From: Roseiarcus sp963751165
Lineage (GTDB): Bacteria; Pseudomonadota; Alphaproteobacteria; Rhizobiales; Beijerinckiaceae
Direction of reading: 5' to 3'
DNA length: 64,000 nucleotides
Assembly (NCBI GenBank): GCA_963751165.1
Contig: CAVVTP010000015.1
Span: forward strand, 62,001 to 126,000
Shown here: piece by piece, positions 45,469-55,228 of the stretch
How positions within the stretch are numbered: position 1 is the first letter of the stretch
Layout: each line of letters opens with the position of its first letter
The notes under the pieces: model-generated
What the model was told of the DNA's origin: nothing
Database searches by the model: none
What the model saw: only the letters and a program-made list of their open reading frames with translations
Program-made: the position numbers and the translations under genes

Positions 45469-46749
45469 ATGACCGCCGTCGTCAACGTCGTCTCGCGCGA
45501 GATCCTCGACAGCCGGGGCAATCCGACCGTCGAAGTGGATGTGGTGCTCGAGGACGGCTCGATGGGCCGCGCGGCAGTCCCCTCCGGCGCCTCGACCGGA
45601 ACCCGCGAAGCGGTCGAATTGCGCGACGGCGACAAGGGCCGGTTCGCCGGCAAGGGCGTGCTGAAGGCCGTCGAAGCGGTGAACCGCGACATTTTCGACG
45701 CGATATCGGGCCTCGACGCGGAGGACCAGCTCAAGATCGACGAGACGATGATCACCCTCGACGGGACGCCGAACAAGTCACGGCTCGGCGCCAACGCCAT
45801 CCTCGGCGTGTCGCTCGCCGTCGCCAGGGCGGCGGCGGAGGCGTCCGGGTTGCCGCTCTACCGCTATGTCGGCGGGGCGACGGCGCGGGTTCTGCCGACT
45901 CCACAGATGAATATCGTCAATGGCGGCGTGCATGCCGACAATCCGATCGATTTCCAGGAGTTCATGGTCCTCCCTGTCGGCGCGCCATCCCTCGCCGACG
46001 CCGTGCGCTGGGGCGCCGAGACGTTCCACACGCTCAAGAGCGCTCTGAAGAAGGCGGGCCATAATACGAATGTCGGCGACGAAGGCGGCTTTGCGCCCAA
46101 TCTCCCGTCGGCCGAGGCCGCGCTCGAGTTTTGCGTCAAAGCGATCGAGGCGGCCGGCTTCAGGCCGGGCGAGGATATCGCGCTCGGCCTCGACTGCGCC
46201 GCGTCGGAGTTCTTCAAGGACGGCGCCTATGTCTATGCCGGCGAAGGGAAAACCCGCTCGGTCGAGGAGCAGGTCGCCTATCTGGCGCGGCTCGCCGACG
46301 CCTATCCGATCCTGTCGATCGAGGACGGCATGGCCGAGCAGGACTGGGAAGGTTGGAGGCTCCTCACCGAGAAGCTTGGATCGCGCCGCCAGCTGGTCGG
46401 CGACGACATTTTCGTCACCAACACCGAGATCCTCGGGCGCGGAATCAAGGAGGGGATCGCCAACTCGATCCTCATCAAGGTCAACCAGATCGGCTCGTTG
46501 AGCGAGACGTTGGCCGCGGTCGAGATGGCCCATCGGGCGGGCTACAGCGCCGTCATGTCGCACCGCTCGGGCGAGACCGAGGATTCGACGATCGCGGATC
46601 TCGCGGTCGCGACAAACTGCGGTCAGATCAAGACCGGATCTCTGTCCCGCTCGGACCGCCTGGCGAAATACAACCAGCTGATCCGGATCGAGGAGGAGCT
46701 TGGCGACCAGGCTCGCTATGCGGGACGCGCGTCGATCAAGGCGGCCTGA
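45469..46749 (+). CDS. eno: enolase
   Basis: Glycolytic 2-phosphoglycerate dehydratase, 426 residues of normal length. The protein opens TAVVNVVSREILDSRGNPTVEVDV. Active-site and metal blocks are SGASTGTREAVELRD, NTNVGDEGGFAPN, LSIEDGMAEQDWEGW, GDDIFVTN, LIKVNQIGSLSETL and SHRSGETEDSTIADLAV. It has no frame problems. In rhizobia it is followed by ftsB, as here, and then normally by pdhA/pdhB, which are absent. Confidence 0.98.
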   Translation: MTAVVNVVSREILDSRGNPTVEVDVVLEDGSMGRAAVPSGASTGTREAVELRDGDKGRFAGKGVLKAVEAVNRDIFDAISGLDAEDQLKIDETMITLDGTPNKSRLGANAILGVSLAVARAAAEASGLPLYRYVGGATARVLPTPQMNIVNGGVHADNPIDFQEFMVLPVGAPSLADAVRWGAETFHTLKSALKKAGHNTNVGDEGGFAPNLPSAEAALEFCVKAIEAAGFRPGEDIALGLDCAASEFFKDGAYVYAGEGKTRSVEEQVAYLARLADAYPILSIEDGMAEQDWEGWRLLTEKLGSRRQLVGDDIFVTNTEILGRGIKEGIANSILIKVNQIGSLSETLAAVEMAHRAGYSAVMSHRSGETEDSTIADLAVATNCGQIKTGSLSRSDRLAKYNQLIRIEEELGDQARYAGRASIKAA

Positions 46750-47431
46750 AGGCGACCCGATCGCTGAACGTCATCGCCGCGTCGACGATCGCGTCCCCAG
46801 CCCAAACGGGAGGGGCGCCAAGCCCAAGCAGATTGGGCGCCGGGGCCAACTTCATGCCAACTTCTTGCAAGAGGCAGCCATTGCCGTTTTGAGCGTTTTC
46901 AAGGAATTGGAGGACAAATCTCCCGTTTTTCCTCCTCGGCCGCACTCTCTCTCGACTTAGATCAGCGGCGCGCGCCAGGCCCGCTCGGTCAGACGCCGGG
47001 TTCCATCCCGATGGGCGATCGCGATCCAAAGCCAAGCATAGCAGATATTCCAACGCGTGTACACTTTTTGTTCCGACGAGGTCTGCAGCGGACGCCAAAG
47101 GCCGTTTTTCGGCCAAGGGCGAAGCGCGTCGAATGGGCGCCGGCGTGTGACGGACGCAAGCCGGTCGGCGGCGGCAAGCGCACGACGAGCGCACGGGAAG
47201 AAAAGAGAACAGCGAATTCGATCTCGGCGAACAGCGAAAATATTCGCGCGAACAGCGAATATATTCGGGCGAGCAGCGAATGAATTCGCCCGAACAGCGA
47301 AAGCTTTCGTCGGGAGCAGGGAGCGTCCCGGGAGCGTGGCGGGAATCCGCGAGAGACGGTCGACCAGCTCCCAAGATTGACTGCGGGTCCCGGTAACCTC
47401 TCCTTAACTGCGGACCCGTCAGGATTGGGGC
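46750..47431. other. gene-free stretch between eno and ftsB
   Basis: Contains the tandem array at 47207-47312. A GGCGCC-based inverted repeat at about 46813-46843 may end eno transcription. Long open frames here are shadows or repeat-driven, and no gene is supported. Confidence 0.5.
47207..47312 (+). repeat. five tandem 21-22-base palindromic units (GAACAGCGAA...TTCG)
   Basis: Units start at 47207, 47229, 47250, 47271 and 47292. Each begins GA(A/G)CAGCGAA and most continue to a mirrored TTCG, e.g. GAACAGCGAATATATTCG. The unit cores are self-complementary around the centre (GCGAAAATATTCGC). No spacers lie between them. Confidence 0.85.
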
Positions 47432-47758
47432 ATGGTCGTAAGAACGCGTCTGCGCTCGATCGTGCTGCCGATCCTCCTCTACCTCGTGCTGGGGGCCGCG
47501 AGCGGCTATCTCGTCTATGGAGCCTCGACCGGCGAGCATGGGCTCAAGGCGGAAGTAAAAGACGACGCCGAGGCGGAAGTGCTGAAGACCGAGCTTGCCG
47601 CGCTGAAGGAGGAGCGCGCCCGCTGGGACCGACGCGTCGTCGCCCTCAGGTCCGACAGCGTCGACCGCGATCTTCTCGAGGAAGAGGCGCACACCAAGCT
47701 CGACCGCGTCGCCAAGGACGAAGTCGTCATCTTCACCTCCCCCGACCGGCGCCGCTGA
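47432..47758 (+). CDS. ftsB: septum formation initiator, FtsB/DivIC type
   Basis: A 108-residue single-pass protein of the divisome. It has a short N-terminal cytoplasmic part, one helix (IVLPILLYLVLGAASGYLVYG), a periplasmic coiled coil (AEVLKTELAALKEERARWDRRVVALR), and the ending DLLEEEAHTKLDRVAKDEVVIF typical of FtsB-like proteins. The position after eno matches the usual rhizobial order. It should bridge FtsL and FtsQ at the division site. Confidence 0.9.
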   Translation: MVVRTRLRSIVLPILLYLVLGAASGYLVYGASTGEHGLKAEVKDDAEAEVLKTELAALKEERARWDRRVVALRSDSVDRDLLEEEAHTKLDRVAKDEVVIFTSPDRRR

Positions 47759-48081
47759 CCGCGGGACCGAGGGACCAGCCGCGAGGTCGAAGTCTCGGTT
47801 TCAATTCCGGTTTCGACCCGAAGCGGGCTTCCGAGAGCAGCCCGTTACCGGCGGTGAACCCCGTTTAGCTGCCGTAGGCGCTACGGGGGCGGTGCGCCAT
47901 AAGCGGGCGTTCCGGAATCGCGGATCGAACGCGTCAACTCCGTCCCGTCGCCGACCTTGGGGATCAACTCCGATCTGGCGCTGAAGACCGGAGAGCTGCC
48001 GAGGGAGCAGCGAGCAAAAAGCGGCGAGCGCCGCGGCTCGGGAGGCACGCAACGGCGCTCGAGGCAAAGGGACGACGCCGT
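47759..48081. other. gene-free stretch between convergent ftsB and the CHAT operon
   Basis: A weak hairpin at 47859-47888 (CCCCGT/ACGGGG) could end ftsB transcription. Nothing else is recognisable. Confidence 0.45.
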
Positions 48082-48687
48082 CTACGCGGCCGCTTTGTTC
48101 GGCTGAGGACGAGGCGCCGCCACCTCGGACAGGAACGACGGGATCCGCGCGCGCGGCACGGACGCCGCCGCCTGGATCGCTGCAGTGATACGCGTGAGCT
48201 GCACCATTTGCGGCATGCCGGACATTTGGGCGGCCTGGAGGGCCATGACCATCTGCGGCCGGGCGACCTCGGGGGCGCACGCGATCAGCGCTTGAACCGG
48301 ATCGATCTGGCCCTTTAAGACGCCTTCTGCGAACTGCTCCATGCCGGGCGTCTGCGGCGGATCCCCTTGGCTCAGTTTGATCCGGGCCATCGTCATGACG
48401 AAGAACGCCTGGTCAGGGTTCATGCCGATGCCGATGCCGGGGCCGGCCGGAATGCCAAGACGTCCCAATCCAATGCCGACGCCCCGGTTCATTTCCGCAT
48501 TCATTCTCGACTGCGCTTCCAATCCCAGACCCTGCTGCACGATGCTGTCGGGAATGTCCTGCCAGGACTGTCGCGCGAACAGCACCGCCATGCCGACGTT
48601 GACTTTCCACACATTCCAAAGCGGCTCCATTGTTCCCTCGAATGGATTCATGGCCTTGTAAATGGCCTTGCGGAAGCTTTCGAACAT
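48082..48687 (-). CDS. uncharacterised protein, last gene of the CHAT operon
   Basis: A 201-residue protein with no signal peptide. It has an amphipathic N-terminus (MFESFRKAIYKAMNPFEGTMEPLW), a glycine-rich segment (RGVGIGLGRLGIPAGPGIGIGMNP), and helical Met/Ala/Gln-rich stretches (PQMVMALQAAQMSGMPQMVQLTRITAAIQAAASV). I do not recognise it. A strong AGGAGGG site precedes ATG 48687. It follows the metallopeptidase by 95 bases on the same strand and is likely co-transcribed with it. Confidence 0.7.
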   Translation of the reverse strand: MFESFRKAIYKAMNPFEGTMEPLWNVWKVNVGMAVLFARQSWQDIPDSIVQQGLGLEAQSRMNAEMNRGVGIGLGRLGIPAGPGIGIGMNPDQAFFVMTMARIKLSQGDPPQTPGMEQFAEGVLKGQIDPVQALIACAPEVARPQMVMALQAAQMSGMPQMVQLTRITAAIQAAASVPRARIPSFLSEVAAPRPQPNKAAA

Positions 48688-48782
48688 CGCACCCTCCTGT
48701 GGTTCGTCATTGAAGGCGGCTCAAAACCTTTCCGCCGTCAATTCAACAACCCGGCCAGTTGATCGAACCGGGTCGCCTTTGC

Positions 48783-49623
48783 CTAATTCAGGATCTCCCT
48801 TCTTCGCTCACTGTCGTCGATAAGCGGAATGACATCGAGAATCTGACGGGCCTCGTTCAGGACCCGTGGAACCCAACTTTCAGGGTCAGGCTGCTTCCGA
48901 TCAATGAAGCTCCGGGGCCGCGATCGGATGTTCTCCGCAGCCGCAACGACGCGCGCTCCGCTCAGTGGATGCGTGTTTTGCGCTCCTTCCATCATTGCCG
49001 AGGCTGAGAACAGGAAGACGAGAGCGATGGGGCTTATCTGGAGCTGAGCCATGAAATCGATCGCGTACTTGTCGGCTTCCTGCTCCTGCATTTGCGATTG
49101 GATTCCGGTCAGACCTCCCATGTGTTTATGAGCGATATGGCCGAGTTCGTGGGCGAGAAGAAACGCAAAGATCCCGTTAAGAAGCTTGTTGGAATCGCTT
49201 TTCAGTTCTGCGTTCTTGTAGATCTTGGAGTCGATGCCGAAAGCCGCGAATGGCCCCGGGGGCTCGACGTCTCCGGCCGACAACATCAGCATCGCGTCAT
49301 ATATCAAAGGTAAAACTGTCCGATGCTTGTAGCCGCCTTGTTCAAGATAGACGATCAGCCCGCAATACTCGTCGATCCATCGGAGGGTCCTGACCGGCAC
49401 GACGATTTTCGGCGTCGTCGGGTCGCTTACAATGTTCAGGACGAAGCCCGGGTCGGGCGCGTTGAGCATCTCCAGCGGCGTTTCCAGCTGCACGTTGCCG
49501 AGCGCGGCGCGCTGAATTCGGGAATAACCGACGCAGCATGTCCTGGTAGAACACGCCGTTGATCCACGTTCTGTAACTTTGCGCTTGGGCTTGGAGCTCG
49601 CCGACTGTGAATGGTCCCATCAT
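48783..49623 (-). CDS. HELGH zinc metallopeptidase, M48-like (one frameshift near 49508)
   Basis: About 280 residues. The zinc site HELGH is in LLAHELGHIAHKHMGG, and the third ligand region in EQEADKYAIDFMAQLQISPIAL, the M48-type HExxH...ExxxD arrangement. Unlike HtpX or BepA there is no obvious transmembrane helix or signal peptide. The N-terminus MMGPFTVGELQAQAQSYRTW has a GGGAGGC site. One base too many near 49501-49512 splits the frame, and skipping it joins LRRLFPNS to ALGNVQLETPLEM. The gene starts 50 bases after the CHAT gene, which implies a shared operon and perhaps a proteolytic cascade. Confidence 0.78.
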
Positions 49624-49672
49624 AGCCTCCCAGCGACACAGAGACCGATCCGAGACGTCTCTACGCCGCCCG

Positions 49673-52600
49673 TCAGATCGGCGGAGCCACGTGTGCGTTC
49701 CCGGCGCTGTGGACCGCGTAGAGGAGACCCAACGGGTTGCCGTGCCTCTCGAGAAACTCGCGCCGCAGATCGAGAAACGCCTTGCCCAGCGGGACCCCTG
49801 CGAGGAAGAGATCGAAGAAGCGTTTCGCCCACTCGGCCGCGAAAATCGCGGGGGTCTTGCACTCCGTTCCGATCACGCCGCGCGCGCCTTTCTCGATGAA
49901 GTAGGGCACGAACCCGTCGTAGAAGGCCGGCGACATCTCGGCCGAACTCGCAGGCGTTGATGAACACCAGCGGCGCTCCCTTCAGCGGCGCCTTGGTGAT
50001 CGGCGCCTTCTCGATCAGGTTCGAGAGCCGAATCTGATGGGCGTCGTCCGTGAGCGTGAGGGTCGCGGTGTCGGGTTCGTCCGGGTCGGCCGACGCGTGA
50101 CAATAGAAGTACATCAACTGCTCGTCGGCGGCGCCCGACGCGAGGGCGCCGACCAACTCGGACTCGCTCTCGCGCGTGACGCAGCGGACCTGCTTCTTGA
50201 GCGCCGCCTGCTCCCAGTAGCGGAGCTGCGGCCCGACGACCTTGACCGGCCAGGCGGCGTCGACGGTCCGGTTGACGTTGACGCTCACCAGCAAATGCGG
50301 CTTGTCGCTCGGCAAGGCGGCCGGGACACAGGACGATCTCCCGTTGTTCTCGGGAATCAGCTCCACGATGTGGCGCATGCCGAGAAACTGTTTCCAGTCG
50401 AGCTTATTCTCGTCGTCGACATCGGCCAGGTACAGCAGGTCCCAGGGGATGATCACACGGTCGGCCGCGACCTGAAACTTCAAGGTGTCGCCGCTGAGGA
50501 CGGTGTTTCGTAGGTAATCGCCGAACGTCCTGATGTTCAGATCCGACCCCGAATAACAGAACAGCGCGTCGAACAATTGCTTGCCGGCGCTCGACATGAT
50601 CTTCAGCGCTCTGGCCTGCTGTTGGGGCGGAATATCGATCCCCGACTGGAAGACCGCGTCATGAGCCTCGTTTTCGAGGCCAATGACTTCGGCGAGCGCG
50701 GCCTGGGCCTTTTGCACCGCCTTGGCGAGTTCGTACGGCATCCGCCGGATGCTCGCAGTGCGGCAATGGTCTCCGAGCAGGAAGCATTGGTAACCTGCGG
50801 CCTCGGGCGTGATCACGAGCGAGGCAATCTGGCTTTCAAGAAATTGGACGGCGGCCAGCGGACGCCCGACGCTCGCGACCTCCACCTTCGAATCCTTGCC
50901 GATCTCGAAGTTCAATTCCATGCGCCGGACGAAATTGTTGCTCCGATCGATGATCGCCGTCATTCTCGACGACCCGGCGCGCCGCGCGGTGATCGTGAAG
51001 GCCGCGTTCTTCGTCGATCGGCCTTCGCGACGCAGAACGATGGTGTCCATGGGCGGCTTCATCTCGAAGTCGTCGCTGAAGAGGCGCACGTTCAGAGACA
51101 CTTCGGATTCGTTCGGCGCGAACACGTCGTCCAGGTTGACTGACGCCGTGCCGACCGCCGCGGAGCGCGCCAGAAGGTCGACGTCGAACGTGAGCGTGCA
51201 CGGCACGCCCGCCACGAGGCCGCTTCCGCCCGGGTGCCCTTGGATTTCGGCGTTGATCCAGCGCTCCTGGTCGTCAACCGGCGTCGCCGCTGATTCTGCT
51301 GCTGCGTCGGCTACGACGACTTCCGACGCTTCCGGCGCCGCCTCGACCTCCTGCGCCTCGGCGTCGCCGGATTGCCCGCGCGAGGTCCGGCCGCCGCCGA
51401 AACCCATGATCGGGCCTCCCCCGAGCAGCCCGCCCGCGGGAGGCTTCGCCGCCGGCTTCGGCTGTCCGGCGAGCGCCGCCTCCCAGAAGGCGTGCGCGAC
51501 CTCCGGATGGACGATGTCGCTGTGCGCCCCGGAAGGGCCGTCGCCGTTCCGGATCACGCCGCTCGCTTCGAGATTGTAGACTCGTCCGGACTTGAAGCCG
51601 TAGGGGGACGTCGTCGAAGCCATCGGGCGGTCTTCCGCCGCGTTCACCCCGCAAATGCCGAAGGCGCCCAATCCGCCGTAGGCGGGCGGCGCCTTGCCGC
51701 CCAGAACGATCGCGTGACTGGCGAAGGCGCCGAGCGGGTAGAGGACGCCGACGGCGGTGTCGAAGCGCGAGCGCGTCGTCAGGACCGGGCCCCGGACGAG
51801 CTTCCGGTCGAGAATGCGGCGGAAATACCCCCCGCCCTCGACGTAGGGGATGACGTCGGCAAAGGACCACAGCGACAAGGCGCCCTGCACGAGGAAGAGC
51901 GTGTCGACCTGTCTCGGTAGCGCCTTGTCCGTTTGCGCGCCCGCCACGCTCGCCGATACGACGATGCAGCCGAAGCTGTGGCCCATCAGATGGAAGCGCG
52001 CGCTCGGCGCGTCCGTCATCCACGAGCGCAGGAGGTCGTGTCCTGCGACTTCGCCGATCTGCCGTGCCCGGTCCTTCATCTTCCAGAAGGACAAGGTCCG
52101 GAGCGGCCACAAGGCGGCGCCGATGGGGCTTCCGCCTCCTCCGAGGACGCCTGGAGCCATCGCCGGCGGGTCCGTCAGGCCGTGCTCGCGGGCGTCCTTG
52201 AGGATGACGTCGGGATCGAACGCCTTCTGATCGGTCCCCGGCGGGCCACTTACGTCCTTGAGCGCAAGCCCTAACTCCTTGAAAAGCCGCCCGTACGCCT
52301 TCAAAACCGCCGGGCTCCGGTCCGCCGCGCCCGGGTGCGCCAGGGCGTCAGCGAGGATGTCCCGGATCGCGTCCCGGGCTTCTTTCGTGTCGGCGATGCG
52401 CGATGCGTAGGCGTCGACGAGGGAATCGATCGTTGCGCCGGAGGGCGCCGAGCACGCCCGCGCCCGACGGCATCGTTTCGTCGCCCCAAGGCAGGCTCGG
52501 CCAGTGCAGGCCGACATAGAGCGGCGTACGCCTGGGGTCGGGGTTGGCCGAGGCCAGCATCGGCACCCACGCGTCATACTGGGCGATCGCCCCGGGAACG

Positions 52601-52776
52601 TCCGCCATCCAGCCGTGGCTCATGACAAAGACGTCCGACGGCGACAACTCTTTCAGGCGCTTCGAGATCGTCTCGCTGAGCAGGCTGCCGTCCGCTTCGC
52701 GTCGTTCCTTGCCGTTCTCGTCGAGGACGATCAGGAAGTATCGGACTTCCGCCCCTTTGATCGTCTGCACGGCCAT
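49673..52776 (-). CDS. alpha/beta-hydrolase-CHAT protease fusion (frameshifts near 52440 and 49942)
   Basis: About 1034 residues in two enzymatic parts. The N-terminal ~400 residues are alpha/beta-hydrolase-like: the oxyanion region FVMSHGWMADVPGAIAQYDAW and the nucleophile elbow HLMGHSFGCIVVSASV (near residue 266). After a Gly/Pro/Ala-rich linker (GGLLGGGPIMGFGGGR) and a beta region, the C-terminal ~250 residues form a CHAT caspase-like domain with His in MYFYCHASADPD (near residue 893) and Cys in LVFINACEF (near 940). One extra base near 52440 and one near 49942 break the frame; skipping them gives GATIDSLVDAYASRI and ACEFAEMSPAFYDGFVPYF. ATG 52776 has GGAGG before it. Its partner may be the metallopeptidase encoded next. 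Confidence 0.82.
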
Positions 52777-52964
52777 GACTTCCTCCATCTCTATTACGCA
52801 AGCTGCCGACGCTGCCGATTAAGCATCGGTTCCGTTCGAGGCGGCCCATTCTGCAGGTTGGCCCCATCCAGCCCCCCGCCTACTGGGCCGCCGACTTCGG
52901 CTGGATGACCAAGGTCCCGGGTGCCTGGCTCTGCTGGCCTTGCGCATCCGAGCGAAAGAGCCGT

Positions 52965-53367
52965 TTACCTTCTAAGTCTATTGTGCATTCCGAGCATGAA
53001 GTTGTTATGTCCCTGCACGGCCATGTTCCTTGCGTGCTGCTTGAGTTGTTCAAGCTTCATTTGCATAAGCGGATCAAGCTGTGAAGTCCTGAGGTTGTGC
53101 AGTGGTGCCATAGCTCTGAAGTTGCGTCTGGGCACCATTCTGCGGGATTTGTTGACCAAGTTGTTGGCTCACCTCGAACCCTGTACGATTGGAAAAGGTC
53201 GGACGCGCGACGAGATAGATAATCAGACCAAATAGACCGAAAAGGAAGCCCGCCACACCCCAACTGACGCTGCCAGCGTCACTCACCCCTCGCTTCTTGG
53301 CGTCTTGGAAGATGTATACACCGCACAAAATCCAAAGCATCAAGAATGAGAAAGACATAACGCTCAT
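52965..53367 (-). CDS. small two-helix membrane protein (probable frameshift near 53080)
   Basis: The N-terminus MSVMSFSFLMLWILCGVYIFQDAKKRG and the second helix SVSWGVAGFLFGLFGLIIYLVARPTF suggest an inner-membrane hairpin, followed by a Gln-rich tail. As read, the frame stops at 53074 after PQDFTA. The next frame continues as LDPLMQMKLEQLKQHARNMAVQGHNNFML to 52965, a plausible cytoplasmic helical tail. It is AT-richer than its neighbours. It lies about 190 bases upstream of the CHAT gene on the same strand and may belong to that module. I do not recognise the family. Confidence 0.6.
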
Positions 53368-53897
53368 TATAGCCTCCTCGCTTGCTTCTAGGGGGCTCCC
53401 ACCGCCTGAACTCCGCTACGTCCGGCGGCGCTTACGCCGCCCTCAAAACTAAATTTTAGAAAGAAATTTTTTCTGTGCATTGATCTGCATCAGTTGGCTG
53501 CATCGGGAGCGGTCTCGGGATGCTCCTTGGGGGGCTGGGCGGGCCAGCATTGGTGAAGAAGGCGCCGGAGTGGAGCCGGATGCGCCGTTCCCGATGAGAC
53601 CTTCTCCGCCCGCTCTCCGCCTATTCGAGGCGGTCGTGATCGACCGCCATCGACCCTTTGTGCCGGTTCCAGACGGTTTAGACGAACGCCTGCTTCGGCA
53701 AACTTCGGCCTTCCGGCATCGCGCGGTAACGCCTCCTATCCGCCGGTTAGCTGCTGTTTCCCCAACGGGTGCTCTCCGCCCATACCCAAATCTCAACCTG
53801 AAACAGCCCTCGCCCTTCGACGGTTGCTTTTGCTCCCGCGCCGCACATGCTAGACCCGCGACGGGCCTGGAATCGCGCCCGCTCAGGAAATCCGCCG
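53368..53897. other. leader region of glyA
   Basis: No gene is supported. A perfect hairpin at 53629-53648 (GGCGGTCG, loop TGAT, CGACCGCC) is the main feature. It could be an operator or an element of the glyA leader. I could not match any known riboswitch. Confidence 0.45.
53629..53648 (+). promoter_or_regulatory. 8-bp perfect hairpin in the glyA leader
   Basis: GGCGGTCG-TGAT-CGACCGCC, 250 bases upstream of the glyA start. It has dyad symmetry suited to either a repressor site or an RNA stem, and no T-run follows. Confidence 0.35.
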
Positions 53898-55195
53898 ATG
53901 AACGTCAACGCCCCGCCGCCGAGCCGCTCGAATTCGTTCTTTTCAGCGTCTCTCGGCGAGACCGATCCGGAGATCGCCCGGGCGATCGAACTGGAGGTCG
54001 GCCGCCAGCGCGACGAAATCGAGCTCATCGCCTCGGAGAACATCGTGTCCCGCGCCGTGCTCGAGGCGCAGGGCTCGGTCATGACCAACAAATATGCGGA
54101 AGGTTATCCGGGGAGGCGCTACTACGGCGGCTGCCAGTTCGTCGACATCGCCGAACAGCTCGCGATCGAGCGGGCCTGCATCTTGTTCGACTGCCGCTTC
54201 GCCAACGTTCAACCAAACTCGGGCAGCCAGGCCAACCAGGGCGTGTTCATGGCGCTGATGCAGCCCGGCGACACATTCATGGGTCTCGATCTCGCCGCAG
54301 GAGGGCACCTGACCCACGGCTCGCCGGTCAACATGTCGGGCCGCTGGTTCAAGCCGGTTCCCTACGGCGTCGATCGCGCGACCCATCGCGTCGACATGGA
54401 TCAGGTCGATGCCCTGGCGAAGGAGCACAGGCCCAAGCTGATCATCGCCGGCGGGTCCGCTTACGCGCGTCATTGGGATTTCGAGCGCTTCCGCGAGATC
54501 TGCGACGCCGTCGGCGCCTATTTCGTCGTCGACATCGCCCATTTCGCCGGGCTGGTGGCGGGGGCGCCCACCCATCGCCGTTCCCGCACGCCCATGTCGT
54601 CACCACGACCACGCACAAGACCCTGCGTGGGCCGCGCGGCGGCATGATCCTGACCAACGACGCCGATCTCGCCAAAAAGATCAACGCGGCGATCTTCCCG
54701 GGCCTGCAGGGCGGCCCGCTGATGCATGTCATCGCCGCCAAGGCGGTGGCCTTCCATGAGGCGCTGACGCCGGAGTTCAGGACTTACGCGCACGCCGTCG
54801 TCGCCAACGCCAAGGCGATGGCGGAACCGATCCTCGAAGGCGGCTACAAGCTCGTGACCGGCGGCACCGACAATCACCTGATGCTTGTCGACCTCACGCC
54901 CAAGGGGCTGACCGGCAAGGCGGCGGAGGCGGCGCTCGGCCGCGCCCACATCACCTGCAACAAGAACGGCGTTCCGTTCGACCCGCAGAAGCCGATGGTG
55001 ACCTCGGGCATTCGGCTCGGCTCGCCCGCCGCCACCTCGCGGGGTTTCGGGACCGCCGAATTCACCGAGGTCGGTCGGCTGATCGTCGAGACGCTGGACG
55101 GCTTGGCCGCGAAGGGCGAATCAGGGAATAACGCCGTCGAGGCGAATGTGCGCTCGCGCGTCGCCGATCTGACGCGGCGTTTCCCGATCTACTAG
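53898..55195 (+). CDS. glyA: serine hydroxymethyltransferase (one frameshift near 54562)
   Basis: PLP enzyme converting serine and tetrahydrofolate to glycine and methylene-tetrahydrofolate, about 433 residues. Blocks include ELIASENIVSRAVLEAQGS, NKYAEGYPGRRYYGGC, NVQPNSGSQANQGVF and the PLP lysine in TTTTHKTLRGPRGGMIL. At 54560-54564 a run of five Gs should be six: adding one G restores LVAGGAHPSPFPHAHVV. Since glyA is normally essential and both halves are perfect, a homopolymer miscall is likely. ATG 53898 has AGGAA upstream. It heads the glyA-nrdR-ribD-ribE cluster. Confidence 0.95.
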
Positions 55196-55228
55196 GGGAT
55201 CGGGACGGCCTGAAAGGGACGGCTTGCG

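Noticed and set aside
45156..46064. 302-codon frame running from the eno leader into eno in another frame
   Set aside because: An arginine-rich shadow; the eno frame is unambiguous.
47207..47312. CRISPR array
   Set aside because: The units are contiguous 21-22-mers with no spacers, and no cas genes are nearby.
46736..47692. 318-codon minus-strand frame across the tandem repeat (repeating CS..FIR pattern)
   Set aside because: The apparent protein repeat only reflects the 21-base DNA period; the frame also runs through ftsB in antisense.
53368..53897. Glycine- or SAM-type riboswitch before glyA
   Set aside because: I could not match any conserved core; only a simple dyad is visible.
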